In this document: one piece after another, positions 19,003 to 28,011 of the stretch
How positions within the stretch are numbered: position 1 is the first letter of the stretch
Layout: the number at the start of each line of letters is the position of its first letter
Assembly (NCBI RefSeq): GCF_040117685.2
Contig: NZ_JBEDYP020000002.1
Coordinates: 1-64,000, forward strand
Direction: 5' to 3'
Source: Gracilimonas sp040117685
GTDB lineage: Bacteria > Bacteroidota > Rhodothermia > Balneolales > Balneolaceae
Length of the DNA stretch: 64,000 nt
Translations under genes and position numbers: made by a program
The notes under the pieces: generated by a model
What the model was told of the DNA's origin: nothing
Databases searched by the model: none
What the model saw: the letters and a program-made list of their open reading frames with translations, nothing else

Positions 19003-20490
19003 TCAGGATACCGAGTAGTTCGGCGCTTCCTTGGTGATCTGCACCGAATGCGGGTGACTTTCACGGTAAGAGGCCGCTGAAATCTGAACAAACTCGGCTT
19101 TCTTCATCTCATCGATATTGGCAGCACCGGCATAACCCATGGCAGCTCTTAGTCCGCCTGACATCTGGTGAACAACTTCACTCAGGTATCCCTTAAATGG
19201 TACACGGCCTTCAATTCCTTCCGGAACCAGCTTGTTGATATCGTCTTCCACATCCTGGAAGTAACGGTCTTTGGAACCTTTGTTCATCGCACTGATACTA
19301 CCCATTCCCCGATACGATTTATACTTACGGGATTCGTATATGATGGTCTCTCCGGGACTTTCATCCACCCCTGCAAACATAGAGCCCATCATAACGGCAT
19401 CGGCACCGCCGGCAATGGCTTTGGGGATATCACCGGTTTGCTTAATTCCGCCGTCTGCAATCAGGCCTATTCCATTTTCTTTGGTGAATTCGGCCACTTC
19501 CATTACCGCACTTAACTGAGGAACTCCCACTCCGGTTACCACCCGTGTGGTACATATTGAACCAGGCCCAACCCCTACTTTCACAACATCTGCTCCGGCT
19601 TCTGCCAAAGCTTCAGCAGCTGCCTTGGTGGCAATATTTCCGCCAATTACATTCAGATCGGGGTACGCGCTTTTGATCTTTTTGATGGTTTCCAACACGC
19701 CCTTAGAATGACCATGTGCGGTATCAACCGTAATGGCGTCCACACTTGCTGCAACCAGAGCATCAACCCGATCCATCGTGTCGGGTGTAACTCCGACGGC
19801 CGCTCCCACTCTTAATCTTCCCATTTCATCTTTGCAGGCATTTGGGAAGTTCATCTTCTTCTCAATATCCTTGAAGGTGATCAATCCAACCAGCTTATTG
19901 TTGGAATCAACGATCGGGAGCTTTTCTACTTTATAATGCTGTAGGATTTGCTCGGCCTGCTTCAGGTTTGTTCCTTCCTTGGCCGTAATAAGATCTTCGT
20001 GCGTCATGATGTCTCCGAGCTTCTTGTTCAGCTCCGATTCAAAACGAAGATCCCGGTTGGTTACAATACCCACTAAAATTCCTGCTTCATCCACAATGGG
20101 AATTCCACCAATTTTCTGCTTCTTCATCAGCGCACGTGCTTCCCGAACCGTAGCCCCTTCTTTAAGCGTAACCGGATCGACAATCATCCCGCTTTCACTT
20201 CTTTTTACCAACCGAACATGCTCAGCCTGATCTTCAATACTCATATTCTTGTGAAGCATGGCTATTCCCCCTTCCCGGGCCAATGCAATAGCCAACCGGT
20301 ATTCAGAAACCGTATCCATTGCAGCACTGATAATGGGTACGTTCAGTTTTAGTGAAGGCGTTAGCTGAACAGTTGTATCCACGTCGCGTGGTAAAACCTG
20401 TGAAAAATTTGGAACCAGTAGTACGTCATCGTACGTAAGTCCCTGCCGCGTAATACGTTCGAAGGGAGAGGAGTTATTCATTTTGTACAT
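19003..20490 (-). CDS. guaB: IMP dehydrogenase
   Basis: A 495-residue enzyme that oxidises IMP to XMP with NAD, the committed step to GMP. It has TYDDVLLVP near the start, two CBS domains between the halves of the barrel (about residues 100-215), the catalytic-loop sequence GPGSICTTRVVTGVGVPQ with the nucleophilic cysteine, and the flap RGMGSISAM. It heads the long same-strand block that leads into the atp genes, although promoters may lie in between. The start could also be the ATG three codons in. Confidence 0.97.
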   Translation of the reverse strand: MYKMNNSSPFERITRQGLTYDDVLLVPNFSQVLPRDVDTTVQLTPSLKLNVPIISAAMDTVSEYRLAIALAREGGIAMLHKNMSIEDQAEHVRLVKRSESGMIVDPVTLKEGATVREARALMKKQKIGGIPIVDEAGILVGIVTNRDLRFESELNKKLGDIMTHEDLITAKEGTNLKQAEQILQHYKVEKLPIVDSNNKLVGLITFKDIEKKMNFPNACKDEMGRLRVGAAVGVTPDTMDRVDALVAASVDAITVDTAHGHSKGVLETIKKIKSAYPDLNVIGGNIATKAAAEALAEAGADVVKVGVGPGSICTTRVVTGVGVPQLSAVMEVAEFTKENGIGLIADGGIKQTGDIPKAIAGGADAVMMGSMFAGVDESPGETIIYESRKYKSYRGMGSISAMNKGSKDRYFQDVEDDINKLVPEGIEGRVPFKGYLSEVVHQMSGGLRAAMGYAGAANIDEMKKAEFVQISAASYRESHPHSVQITKEAPNYSVS

Positions 20491-20602
20491 GAAAAAGAAA
20501 GTTTGGCTTGCAGTTTTTCAAAGATAAGGATATCTCTGTGGAAGTTCTGCATTGAATAACAATTTTTGTTGGGATTACGTAGAGCGTCCAAACTTATTAT
20601 TT

Positions 20603-21376
20603 ATGGGCAATAACAAGACTTATACCAAAAAAGAATTCAGCCGTATTCTGAGCAAAGCCTCGGAAATTCAAACCAATAAAGATTTATATGGAGATCAGGA
20701 TGGGTTAACCGAAGAGGAACTTATTCATGTGGCCGAAGAAGTGGGCATTAGCCGGGAAGCTCTGGCTGAAGCTTTACAAGCTATTGACGAACCCGATCTT
20801 GATCAGCAGTCTTACAGTTTGATGAAGGGTACATCACGCATCCAAAATTCGGCTACCATAAATACTGTGTTTACCGAGGATCAGTGGGAAGATTTGGTTC
20901 TCGAAATTCGAAAAGTTACCGGCGGAATTGGAAAAATCAGAAAAACCGGAAATACTTTTGAGTGGGAGCAACGGAAAAGCGATTTTGGCTATAAGCACTT
21001 TTCTTTCACCCCTAAAGAAGGAAAAACCAAAATACAGATGGTATCCTCCTGGGGGCCATTTAAAATGATTGTCGGTTTCCTGAGCTTTTTCTTTGCTTTT
21101 ATAATTACCCTGATTGCCATTAAAGAAATCAGTGGCAAACAACTGGCGTTGATGATTGCTCCTTTTGTCGGTTTAGGAGGTTTTGCCCTGAGCCGGTTCT
21201 TTTTGAAAAACTATTACCGCAGACAAAAAGAGCAGCTTGCAAAGCTTACCCTATCTCTGACCAAAAAAATCAGGTCTTTGGGGGCTCCCTCAAGCTCTAT
21301 CGAAATTGAAGACGAAAAAGTTTATCAATCTCAGCAATCAAACAAGTCTGATCAAGCCCAAAACCGAAATAATTAA
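20603..21376 (+). CDS. Hypothetical membrane protein with N-terminal helical domain
   Basis: A 257-residue protein of unknown function. Residues 1-60 form a charged helical region (KKEFSRILSKASEIQ, GLTEEELIHVAEEVGI) resembling a short DNA- or protein-binding helical domain. A central beta-rich part (TFEWEQRKSDFGYKHFSF) follows, then two adjacent transmembrane helices (about residues 158-195) and a charged tail. An in-frame TTG start 51 bp upstream would add 17 residues, but the ATG at 20603 is preferred. The gene is divergent from guaB, and its last four bases overlap the end of a convergent gene. Confidence 0.7.
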   Translation: MGNNKTYTKKEFSRILSKASEIQTNKDLYGDQDGLTEEELIHVAEEVGISREALAEALQAIDEPDLDQQSYSLMKGTSRIQNSATINTVFTEDQWEDLVLEIRKVTGGIGKIRKTGNTFEWEQRKSDFGYKHFSFTPKEGKTKIQMVSSWGPFKMIVGFLSFFFAFIITLIAIKEISGKQLALMIAPFVGLGGFALSRFFLKNYYRRQKEQLAKLTLSLTKKIRSLGAPSSSIEIEDEKVYQSQQSNKSDQAQNRNN

Positions 21377-21720
21377 AGGGCCTTCACTTTCAGCGCTTTA
21401 ATAGCTGCATCCAGTGAGCAAATTCCATCCTGATAACAGCTCACCCAGTAGTGGATGGTTTCACGACGGCGCTTTACAAAAGGGTCGCAGGAAGAAAACC
21501 GGCCCTTCAGTTCTTCAACCATGAACTTCACGTCATCATTGATTTCAATTTTGAGCTCATCTGGCAGATTTCCCCAGCCCATGAGTTCAAAAGCCACCTG
21601 CATTTCGGCATACTCATTCTGACTTTCCCGTTCGATTCTCTTCAGAATTGGAAGGGCAAATAAAGCCGTTGACTGATCTTGTTGCGGGGTGATTGAAAGT
21701 GCGTTGCTTGTCATAATCAT
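21373..21720 (-). CDS. Hypothetical protein, 115 aa
   Basis: A soluble protein of unknown function with no signal peptide or membrane segment. It is rich in charged residues, with EIERESQNEYAEMQVAFEL-like helical character (seen as RIERESQNEYAEMQVAFEL) and two cysteines. It is monocistronic, overlaps the convergent gene by four bases, and has a small dyad upstream at 21762-21779. No family recognised. Confidence 0.55.
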   Translation of the reverse strand: MIMTSNALSITPQQDQSTALFALPILKRIERESQNEYAEMQVAFELMGWGNLPDELKIEINDDVKFMVEELKGRFSSCDPFVKRRRETIHYWVSCYQDGICSLDAAIKALKVKAL

Positions 21721-21761
21721 TGTGTTTTGTTTTTTGATTTACTCAATGATAATGACAGAGA

Positions 21762-21779
21762 GTGACATCATAGTGTCAC
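21762..21779. promoter_or_regulatory. Dyad upstream of the 115-aa gene, possible operator
   Basis: GTGACA (21762-21767) and TGTCAC (21774-21779) are perfect inverted half-sites separated by 6 bp, about 42 bp upstream of the minus-strand start at 21720. Spacing of one helical turn between half-sites fits a dimeric regulator. No regulator gene is adjacent, so this is only a candidate. Confidence 0.3.
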
Positions 21780-21965
21780 CCCTTATAAAAAATTATTTAG
21801 CCCTTATAGATGCTACTTTTCATATTACAATTCACAATGCGCATAAACGATTGCCGGACAGTGACTTTAGTTTGATTTTTATATTCATTTCCACATTTTA
21901 TCAAAACTCAGAAACAATAAAGCAACCGGATTAAAAAGAAACTTCTTCATCCAATATCCACGAAA

Positions 21966-22322
21966 ATGAAAAAACACCATATTTATACAATGAGCTTCGC
22001 AAGCGTCTATCCTCATTATGTGACGAAAGCTGAGAAGAAAGACCGGACAAAAGAAGAAGTTGATGAAATTATTCGCTGGCTGACAGGATATTCCCAAAAA
22101 AGATTAGAGGTCATTCTTGAGAACAAAACCGACTTTGAGACTTTCTTTGTTGAAGCCCCTAAGCTGAACCCCTACCGAAAGTTAATTAAAGGAGTAGTCT
22201 GTGGTATCAGGGTGGAAGATATCGAAGAGCCTATTATGCAGGAGATTCGGTATTTGGATAAAATGATTGATGAACTGGCAAGAGGAAAAGCTATGGAGAA
22301 AATTTTGAGAACGCCTGATTAA
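21966..22322 (+). CDS. DUF2200-family protein
   Basis: A 118-residue soluble protein matching the DUF2200 family in its N-terminal IYTMSFASVYPHYVTKAEKK, the central TKEEVDEIIRWLTGYS and the C-terminal VCGIRVEDIEEPIMQEIRYLDKMIDELA. These proteins are widespread in bacteria and have a compact alpha-helical fold with no established function. It is followed 28 bp later by a DoxX gene on the same strand. Confidence 0.85.
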   Translation: MKKHHIYTMSFASVYPHYVTKAEKKDRTKEEVDEIIRWLTGYSQKRLEVILENKTDFETFFVEAPKLNPYRKLIKGVVCGIRVEDIEEPIMQEIRYLDKMIDELARGKAMEKILRTPD

Positions 22323-22350
22323 CAGAACATAAACCTGAAACAGAAAAACT

Positions 22351-22755
22351 ATGACGAGACCAAAGAAAATAATCTATTGGATTAGCACTGTTATCCTGGC
22401 TTTTGGATTACTTGCATCAGGAATACAACAATTACTGCACTTAGAAATAGAAGGTGCTTTGGCCCCTCCTTTTGAGTGGGGCATTCAGAAGTTGGGGTAC
22501 CCTGTTTATCTTCTGACAATTCTTGGAATTTGGAAGATTTTGGGAGCTTTGGCTATACTAATACCCAAATATCCGCTTATAAAAGAATGGGCTTATGCGG
22601 GTATCTTCTTCTTATTTACCGGAGCTTTATTTTCTCATCTTGCATCGGGCCACGCATGGACTGAATTAATTCCTGCTACTACCCTACTTATTGCTACAGC
22701 ATTTTCCTGGTATTTCAGGCCTTCTGATCGAAAGTTTGTGAAGTCCAAAGATTAA
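22351..22755 (+). CDS. DoxX-family membrane protein
   Basis: A 134-residue protein with four membrane helices in the DoxX pattern: IIYWISTVILAFGLLASGIQQ, then GYPVYLLTILGIWKILGALAIL, then YAGIFFLFTGALFSHLASG. DoxX-like proteins are linked to quinone or sulfur redox in some species, but most are uncharacterised. Probably co-transcribed with the DUF2200 gene. Confidence 0.8.
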   Translation: MTRPKKIIYWISTVILAFGLLASGIQQLLHLEIEGALAPPFEWGIQKLGYPVYLLTILGIWKILGALAILIPKYPLIKEWAYAGIFFLFTGALFSHLASGHAWTELIPATTLLIATAFSWYFRPSDRKFVKSKD

Positions 22756-22800
22756 ATAAACGGTCGCAATAATTGTGAAATACCAAACTTACTACGGAGG

Positions 22801-23691
22801 TTACTCCGGGTAGATGCTCTTTTTGGCAGCCAGCAGGGTATTCTTCATCAACATGGCAACAGTCATTGGGCCCACACCACCGGGAACGGGAGTAATCCAG
22901 CTTGCTTTTTTCTTAACGGACTCAAAATCCACATCTCCTACCAGTTTATATCCTTTTTCAGCGGTTTCATCAGCAATACGGTTAATACCCACATCAATAA
23001 TTACGGCGCCTTCTTTAATCATTTCTGCTTTAATGAGATGGGGTTGACCGGCAGCCGCAATGAGGATATCGGCTGAAATGGTATGCTGGGTCAGGTCTTT
23101 GGTGTACTTATGACAAATGGTTGTTGTTGCCTTACCGGATGAATTCTCCCGGGACAGCATAATTGCCATAGGCGACCCCACAATATTACTAGCACCAACT
23201 ACAACGGCATGTTTGGCCTTAGCAGGAATGCTGTAATGTTTGAAAAGTTCCATAATTCCCGCCGGGGTACAGCTGCGAAAACAAGGCTGATCTACCGTCA
23301 ACCTTCCCACATTCATGGGGTGGAACCCATCCACATCTTTACGATGATCAATACTTTCAATCACATCATGAGAGGACAAGTGCGCCGGTAACGGAAGCTG
23401 TACCAGAATCCCATCTACCGAATCATCATCATTGTACTGCTGAATAATGGATTTAAGCTCTTTAGCCGAGATGGTATCCTGCAGAATTTCGGTATGGGTC
23501 TCGATACCCACATCTTCGCAGGCACGGGTTTTAGCACCGGTGTACACTTTAGAAGCAGGATCATCTCCTACTAAAATCACCTGCAGAAAGGGCGCCCGAT
23601 TTCCCTTTGCCTTCCAGTCTTCCACATCCTCCCGAACGCGGTTGCGAACTAACTCTGCTACTTTCTTGCCATCAATAATTTCTGCACTCAT
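22801..23691 (-). CDS. folD: Methylene-THF dehydrogenase / methenyl-THF cyclohydrolase
   Basis: A 296-residue bifunctional enzyme of one-carbon metabolism. The catalytic lysine lies in the SKVYTGAKTRACEDVG region (near residue 55), followed by DGILVQLPLPAHL and the NADP-binding VVVGASNIVGSPMAIML and TPVPGGVGPMTVAML. Length is normal. Its start lies one base from the stop of the upstream response-regulator gene, so the two are translationally close. Confidence 0.97.
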   Translation of the reverse strand: MSAEIIDGKKVAELVRNRVREDVEDWKAKGNRAPFLQVILVGDDPASKVYTGAKTRACEDVGIETHTEILQDTISAKELKSIIQQYNDDDSVDGILVQLPLPAHLSSHDVIESIDHRKDVDGFHPMNVGRLTVDQPCFRSCTPAGIMELFKHYSIPAKAKHAVVVGASNIVGSPMAIMLSRENSSGKATTTICHKYTKDLTQHTISADILIAAAGQPHLIKAEMIKEGAVIIDVGINRIADETAEKGYKLVGDVDFESVKKKASWITPVPGGVGPMTVAMLMKNTLLAAKKSIYPE

Positions 23692-23692
23692 G

Positions 23693-25066
23693 CTATCGCT
23701 CTATGTTATACTTTTTCATTTTATTGTACATGTGGCTGCGCTGTATGCCAATCTGTTCTGCAGTCTGAGAAATATTCCAATCGTTTTTTTCCAGCTGCTT
23801 TACTAAAAAGATACGCTCCGCTGTTTCCTTGAAATCCTGAAAGTCTTCAGTTTCATCAGCCAGTTTTCCCAAATCCCCTGCTTTCAAATCCCGGGTTTTG
23901 AGCACATCGTTTACAGTCTCTTTGGATATTTCATCTCCCGTTGCCAAAATTCCCAGCCGTTCTACCGCATTCTGAAGCTCCCTGACATTACCACTCCATT
24001 CTTTCTCTTTCATAGCTTTCAGAGCATCATCAGAAAATGATATGGATGAAAAACTGATATCTTTTTCCTTCAGGTTACTCAGGCAAGCTTTGGCAATCAA
24101 TGGAATATCAGCTTTTCGCTCTCTGAGTGGAGGCACTTTGATTGGGATCACACTTATCCGGTGAAACAGATCTTCCCTGAAATTTCCTTTCTCGATCTCT
24201 TCTTCCAGATCTTTATTTGTAGCGGCAAGAATGCGGACATCCACTGAAATAGATTCATTTCCACCCACGCGGGTCACTTTATTTTCCTGCAGAGCACGTA
24301 ACACTTTGGCCTGAGCTTCTAAACTCATATCTCCTATTTCATCCAAGAATAACGAACCGCTATCAGCCTGTTCGAACTTACCAACTCGCTGTTCAGATGC
24401 GCCGGTGAAGGCTCCTTTTTCGTGCCCAAATAATTCACTTTCCAGCAAGTCTGATGGTATAGCCGCACAATTAACTTCCACAAATGGCCCGGTACTTCTG
24501 GGGCTTTTCTCATGAATCCATTTGGCTACCAGCTCTTTACCGGTACCATTTTCACCGGTTATTAAAACGCGGGATTGCGTGGGAGCAACCTTCTCAATCA
24601 GTGTTTTAATCTTCGAAATGGCTTTACTCTCCCCGATTATCTCCTGAACCTTCGGCAGCTTTTTCTTAATCTGCTTGAACTCTTTGGCAAGATTTTGTTG
24701 GGAAAGCGCATTTCTGACTGAAATCAACAAACGATTTAAATCCGGGGGTTTTTCAAGGAAGTCATAGGCACCCATCTTGGTAGCTTCAACGGCAATTTCT
24801 ATGGTACCGTGACCCGAAATCATAATAACAGGAAACTCATGTCCGGCTTCACGAAGCTTTTTTAGGGTCTCAAGCCCATCCATTCCCTGCATTTTGATAT
24901 CAAGGAACATCAGGTCGATGTTGTTATCGGCAACAAAATCCAGGGCCAGCTGTCCGCTTTCTACCGCAGAGACTTCATAATTCTCATACTCAAGAATCTC
25001 CTGCAGCGTATTCCGAATAGCTTTTTCATCATCCGTTATTAAGATATGTGCTTTCTTTGCGGGCAT
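23693..25066 (-). CDS. Sigma-54-dependent response regulator (NtrC/NtrX-like)
   Basis: A 457-residue activator. Residues 1-120 form a receiver domain with the acidic pair DDE (12-14) and phospho-acceptor Asp56 in LMFLDIKM. The AAA+ domain follows, with Walker A GENGTGKELVA, the sigma-54 contact loop GAFTGA, and a C-terminal Fis-type helix-turn-helix (NISQTAEQIGIQRSHMYNKM). It would activate sigma-54 promoters on phosphorylation. No histidine kinase gene is adjacent. A PTS EIIA gene of the nitrogen type lies two genes upstream. Confidence 0.93.
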   Translation of the reverse strand: MPAKKAHILITDDEKAIRNTLQEILEYENYEVSAVESGQLALDFVADNNIDLMFLDIKMQGMDGLETLKKLREAGHEFPVIMISGHGTIEIAVEATKMGAYDFLEKPPDLNRLLISVRNALSQQNLAKEFKQIKKKLPKVQEIIGESKAISKIKTLIEKVAPTQSRVLITGENGTGKELVAKWIHEKSPRSTGPFVEVNCAAIPSDLLESELFGHEKGAFTGASEQRVGKFEQADSGSLFLDEIGDMSLEAQAKVLRALQENKVTRVGGNESISVDVRILAATNKDLEEEIEKGNFREDLFHRISVIPIKVPPLRERKADIPLIAKACLSNLKEKDISFSSISFSDDALKAMKEKEWSGNVRELQNAVERLGILATGDEISKETVNDVLKTRDLKAGDLGKLADETEDFQDFKETAERIFLVKQLEKNDWNISQTAEQIGIQRSHMYNKMKKYNIER

Positions 25067-25078
25067 GCTGAAAACTAA

Positions 25079-26515
25079 TCAATATTTTTCATACAGATAC
25101 ATCAAAATCTGCTCGTGTACGGCATCTATGGGGCGCACTTTTTCGGAGATAAAATTATTGGTGGCGATACTTACAATCAGCTTTTTTCCTGATTCGGCCT
25201 TCAAAGAACCGCTTAGAGTCCTTACGCCTGTCACAAAACCTGACTTCCCTTTGAAATTGTTGTATAGCGGAGTTCCTTTCATCCGGTGGGCTAAGGTTCC
25301 ATCAATTCCCGCAACCGACATACTGTTGAAGTAAGCAGTGGCTTCAGGGTGATTCTGCATTGCCACCAGCAGACTGGATAATATCGTCGTCTTATTAAAA
25401 TTTCCCCCGGCTAAACCGGAACCGTCGTTCATCTGAATATGCGTAGTATCCAATCCCATTTCTTCTGCAAATTCCCTAATCAGTAGAATTCCGTGCTCAA
25501 ACGATCCCGGTTGTTGACCCGCCCCGGCAGAAAGAGTTTTGAGAATCATTTCGGTATAAAAATTATCGCTCTCTTTATTAATCCAGTTTATTAGCTCACT
25601 CAATGGTCTCGAGTTGTGCTGTGCCAACACTTTGGTGGTATCGTAATCAAAAGCTTGATCGGAAACTAAGATGGGGCCATCAACACGAATTCCGTGGTCA
25701 TTGAGGTAATCTTTAAAGGAATCCAGAAAGAACATGGGCGGATTATCAATCGAAAGTGATTCATCTTCATAATAATCCTTGGGCAGGGTACTACCTAACA
25801 CAATACGATTGCCTCCCATCTCCCGGCGGTAATATTCATCGTATTCCGTGGCGGGGTGCGTGATCACCTGCCTGTTCTCCAATTGCACATAATCGGTACT
25901 ATCCGGAAACCAGGTGATGCGTGGTGTTTCCCCGATTTCACCTTCTGCGAATACTTCCAGGTCCACGGCGTTGTTGTTGAAGGACAACGGACTGACTTGC
26001 ACTCCGTAGTAGAATGAAAAGTCGTACCAGTCCCATCCTTTGGGATAATACTGCCCGTCGAATAAGCTGACATCGGCCATCAGCATGCCATCAATTTGTT
26101 CAATTCCCGTTGCTTTCAGCTGTTCGGTAAACTTTCGGAACACATAGTAACGGTCGTCATTATATAAATCGCCACTTATTGAGGGGTCCCCACTTCCTTT
26201 TATGATGAGATTACCCTTCCATGTATTGCCCGCCAGTTCCCCGTCCCCAAATATCGAGGTTTGGAAGCGATGGGCAGCTCCAAAAAAATCAAGATAAGCT
26301 GCGGTGGTCAACAGCTTTTGATTGGAAGCCGGAACGATAACTTTGTTGGGGTTGAAACTTTCCAGAATCCTTCCCTGGTCATCCCGTACCGTTACCGACC
26401 AAAATGCTTCCTGATTTGGAGCCCGATCAATAATAGACGTTAGATTCTGAGCATAAAGGGTTTCCGCAAAAAATGCGATGAGCAACAGAAGTACAATGCG
26501 GAAAGAAAGCTTCAT
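25079..26515 (-). CDS. dacB: D-alanyl-D-alanine carboxypeptidase, PBP4/S13 family
   Basis: A 478-residue periplasmic penicillin-binding protein with a signal peptide (VLLLLIAFFAETLYAQ). The active-site triad is visible: SxxK as SNQK (Ser64-Lys67), SxN as SDN in KESDNFYTEMIL, and KTG-box variant KSG in FKGKSGFVTGV. It trims or cleaves peptidoglycan stem peptides. The gene starts directly at the stop of the EIIA gene and precedes the sigma-54 regulator gene. Confidence 0.92.
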   Translation of the reverse strand: MKLSFRIVLLLLIAFFAETLYAQNLTSIIDRAPNQEAFWSVTVRDDQGRILESFNPNKVIVPASNQKLLTTAAYLDFFGAAHRFQTSIFGDGELAGNTWKGNLIIKGSGDPSISGDLYNDDRYYVFRKFTEQLKATGIEQIDGMLMADVSLFDGQYYPKGWDWYDFSFYYGVQVSPLSFNNNAVDLEVFAEGEIGETPRITWFPDSTDYVQLENRQVITHPATEYDEYYRREMGGNRIVLGSTLPKDYYEDESLSIDNPPMFFLDSFKDYLNDHGIRVDGPILVSDQAFDYDTTKVLAQHNSRPLSELINWINKESDNFYTEMILKTLSAGAGQQPGSFEHGILLIREFAEEMGLDTTHIQMNDGSGLAGGNFNKTTILSSLLVAMQNHPEATAYFNSMSVAGIDGTLAHRMKGTPLYNNFKGKSGFVTGVRTLSGSLKAESGKKLIVSIATNNFISEKVRPIDAVHEQILMYLYEKY

Positions 26516-26989
26516 TTAGCTTACAAAGTATTTTTCTTCTTCACCCTGAAATGCATTCAGGATTTCATCTGTAGAGGTACAATTTAGAATGGTTTCCCTG
26601 AACGACCCGCTGTTCATCAGCCTTGAAATCCGACTCAGCAGTTTAATATGCTGGCTGTTATTTGATTCCGGTCCTACTAATAGAAAAACCAACCGAACCG
26701 GTTCACCGTCAATAGAATCAAAGTCGAGCGGCTCTTCAAGGAGAGCAAAAGCAGCGAGGTTGTTATCCACCGATGAAGTTTTTGCGTGCGGAATAGCGAG
26801 CCCTTTTCCCACGCCGGTACTCATGATTTTTTCGCGTTCAAACACGGCTTTCCTTATTTCTTCCAACTGCTCTTTGGACTCCACTTTTTTCTCTAAAGCA
26901 TCTACAAGGGCGTTAATGAGTTCTTTTTTGGAGCCAACTGCAAAGTTGGGAAGAACCGTGGTTTGATCTAACAGCGAAAATAAGTTCAT
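26516..26989 (-). CDS. PTS EIIA domain protein, nitrogen/fructose type
   Basis: A 157-residue PTS_EIIA_2 domain with the phospho-accepting histidine in GLAIPHAKT (near residue 65). Without a transport EIIBC partner nearby it is likely regulatory, as in the PtsN system. The ATG at 26989 is preferred over one five codons upstream because AGGA lies 8 bases before it. The gene is immediately followed by dacB. Confidence 0.88.
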   Translation of the reverse strand: MNLFSLLDQTTVLPNFAVGSKKELINALVDALEKKVESKEQLEEIRKAVFEREKIMSTGVGKGLAIPHAKTSSVDNNLAAFALLEEPLDFDSIDGEPVRLVFLLVGPESNNSQHIKLLSRISRLMNSGSFRETILNCTSTDEILNAFQGEEEKYFVS

Positions 26990-27286
26990 GTAATTTCCTA
27001 GCAAAAGTAAAGGTTCAATAGCACTCGAATATAGGCAGTGAAGAGTGAATCAATCAAAGATTAATTACAGTGTTTTTAGTTAGCCGGATAACAACGAATC
27101 AGGTGCCGTTTAAATACCAGGTTACCAACCTCAGATTCTGAATCAAGCCTCTCTGCATACAGGCCAGAATCAGATGACAAACCTGCACTAATGATCAACC
27201 CCGGAGCGTATGCAATAACACTCAAAATCTTATCCTCACTACTCCTTTCCCCTATCAATAACCCGTCAAAATCCTTAAACTTGGTC

Positions 27287-27952
27287 ATGTATTGGATCCG
27301 GAGCACACTTACCATTTTAAAAAAAGACCTGAAGATTGAACTGCGCACCCGTTTTGCATTCAATATGGTGTTGGCTTTTGTGGCGGCAGCCATGCTTTTG
27401 GTCTTATTTACTCTCCGCGCTGATCAACTGGAACCGGGACCAAAATCCGGCCTGGTTTGGGTTATCATTCTTTTTGCAGCCCTCTCCGCATTAAGCAGAA
27501 GCTTCATTTCCGAAACGGATAAAAAAACGTTTGACCTGCTTCGTATTTATGCGGAGGGAACTACCGTTTACACCGGTAAGTTGTTATACAATTTTTTGTT
27601 TACCCTGCTCATTAATGTCGCCACTTTTGCAGGATACATTTTTTTAATGGGGTTAGAGATTCAGTCCTGGGCGGCATTCCTTGTTATGCTTTTAGTGGGA
27701 ACAGCAGGATTATCAGGCGTGGCTACAATGACCGCAGCCGTTGTCTCCCAGGCCGATCGAAAAGGGGCTATTTTCTCAGTACTCAGCATACCCCTTTTTA
27801 TGCCCCTGGTGCTCTTACTGGCCGATATCAGTAAAACAGCCTTCATTAGCGGCGGAGACGGATCTATGAACAACATAACCGCTCTGATTGGTTTTGCAGG
27901 CGTTACCATCACCGCCGGAATTTTGCTTTTTGACTACATTTGGGAGGAATGA
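27287..27952 (+). CDS. ccmB: Heme exporter membrane subunit CcmB
   Basis: A 221-residue protein with six membrane helices and the CcmB opening TLTILKKDLKIELRTRFAFN, followed by SFISETDKKTFDLL. CcmB is the permease of the CcmAB ATPase that releases holo-CcmE during cytochrome c maturation. The start at 27287 matches the family N-terminus; a longer frame is open upstream. No ccmA gene is adjacent, and the other ccm genes lie 20 kb away. The stop codon overlaps the first base pairs of a repeat that flanks the next gene. Confidence 0.88.
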   Translation: MYWIRSTLTILKKDLKIELRTRFAFNMVLAFVAAAMLLVLFTLRADQLEPGPKSGLVWVIILFAALSALSRSFISETDKKTFDLLRIYAEGTTVYTGKLLYNFLFTLLINVATFAGYIFLMGLEIQSWAAFLVMLLVGTAGLSGVATMTAAVVSQADRKGAIFSVLSIPLFMPLVLLLADISKTAFISGGDGSMNNITALIGFAGVTITAGILLFDYIWEE

Positions 27953-27988
27953 CGGTGGACGAACGACGAATGACCATTGACGAATGAC
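27951..27988 (+). repeat. Left minisatellite of the four-helix-bundle cassette
   Basis: Degenerate tandem copies built on CGACGAATGACCATTGAC begin within the ccmB stop codon. The same units occur in inverted orientation at 28414-28462 on the other side of the small gene, making a pair of terminal inverted arrays. Confidence 0.75.
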
Positions 27989-28011
27989 TAACGATTAACC
28001 CTTTAACTGTT

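Noticed and set aside
27076..27393. 105-aa minus-strand frame over the ccmB start
   Set aside because: Part of it overlaps ccmB and it matches no family I know; the 70-residue part before ccmB looks fairly protein-like but has no ribosome-binding signal or partner, so it was not called.
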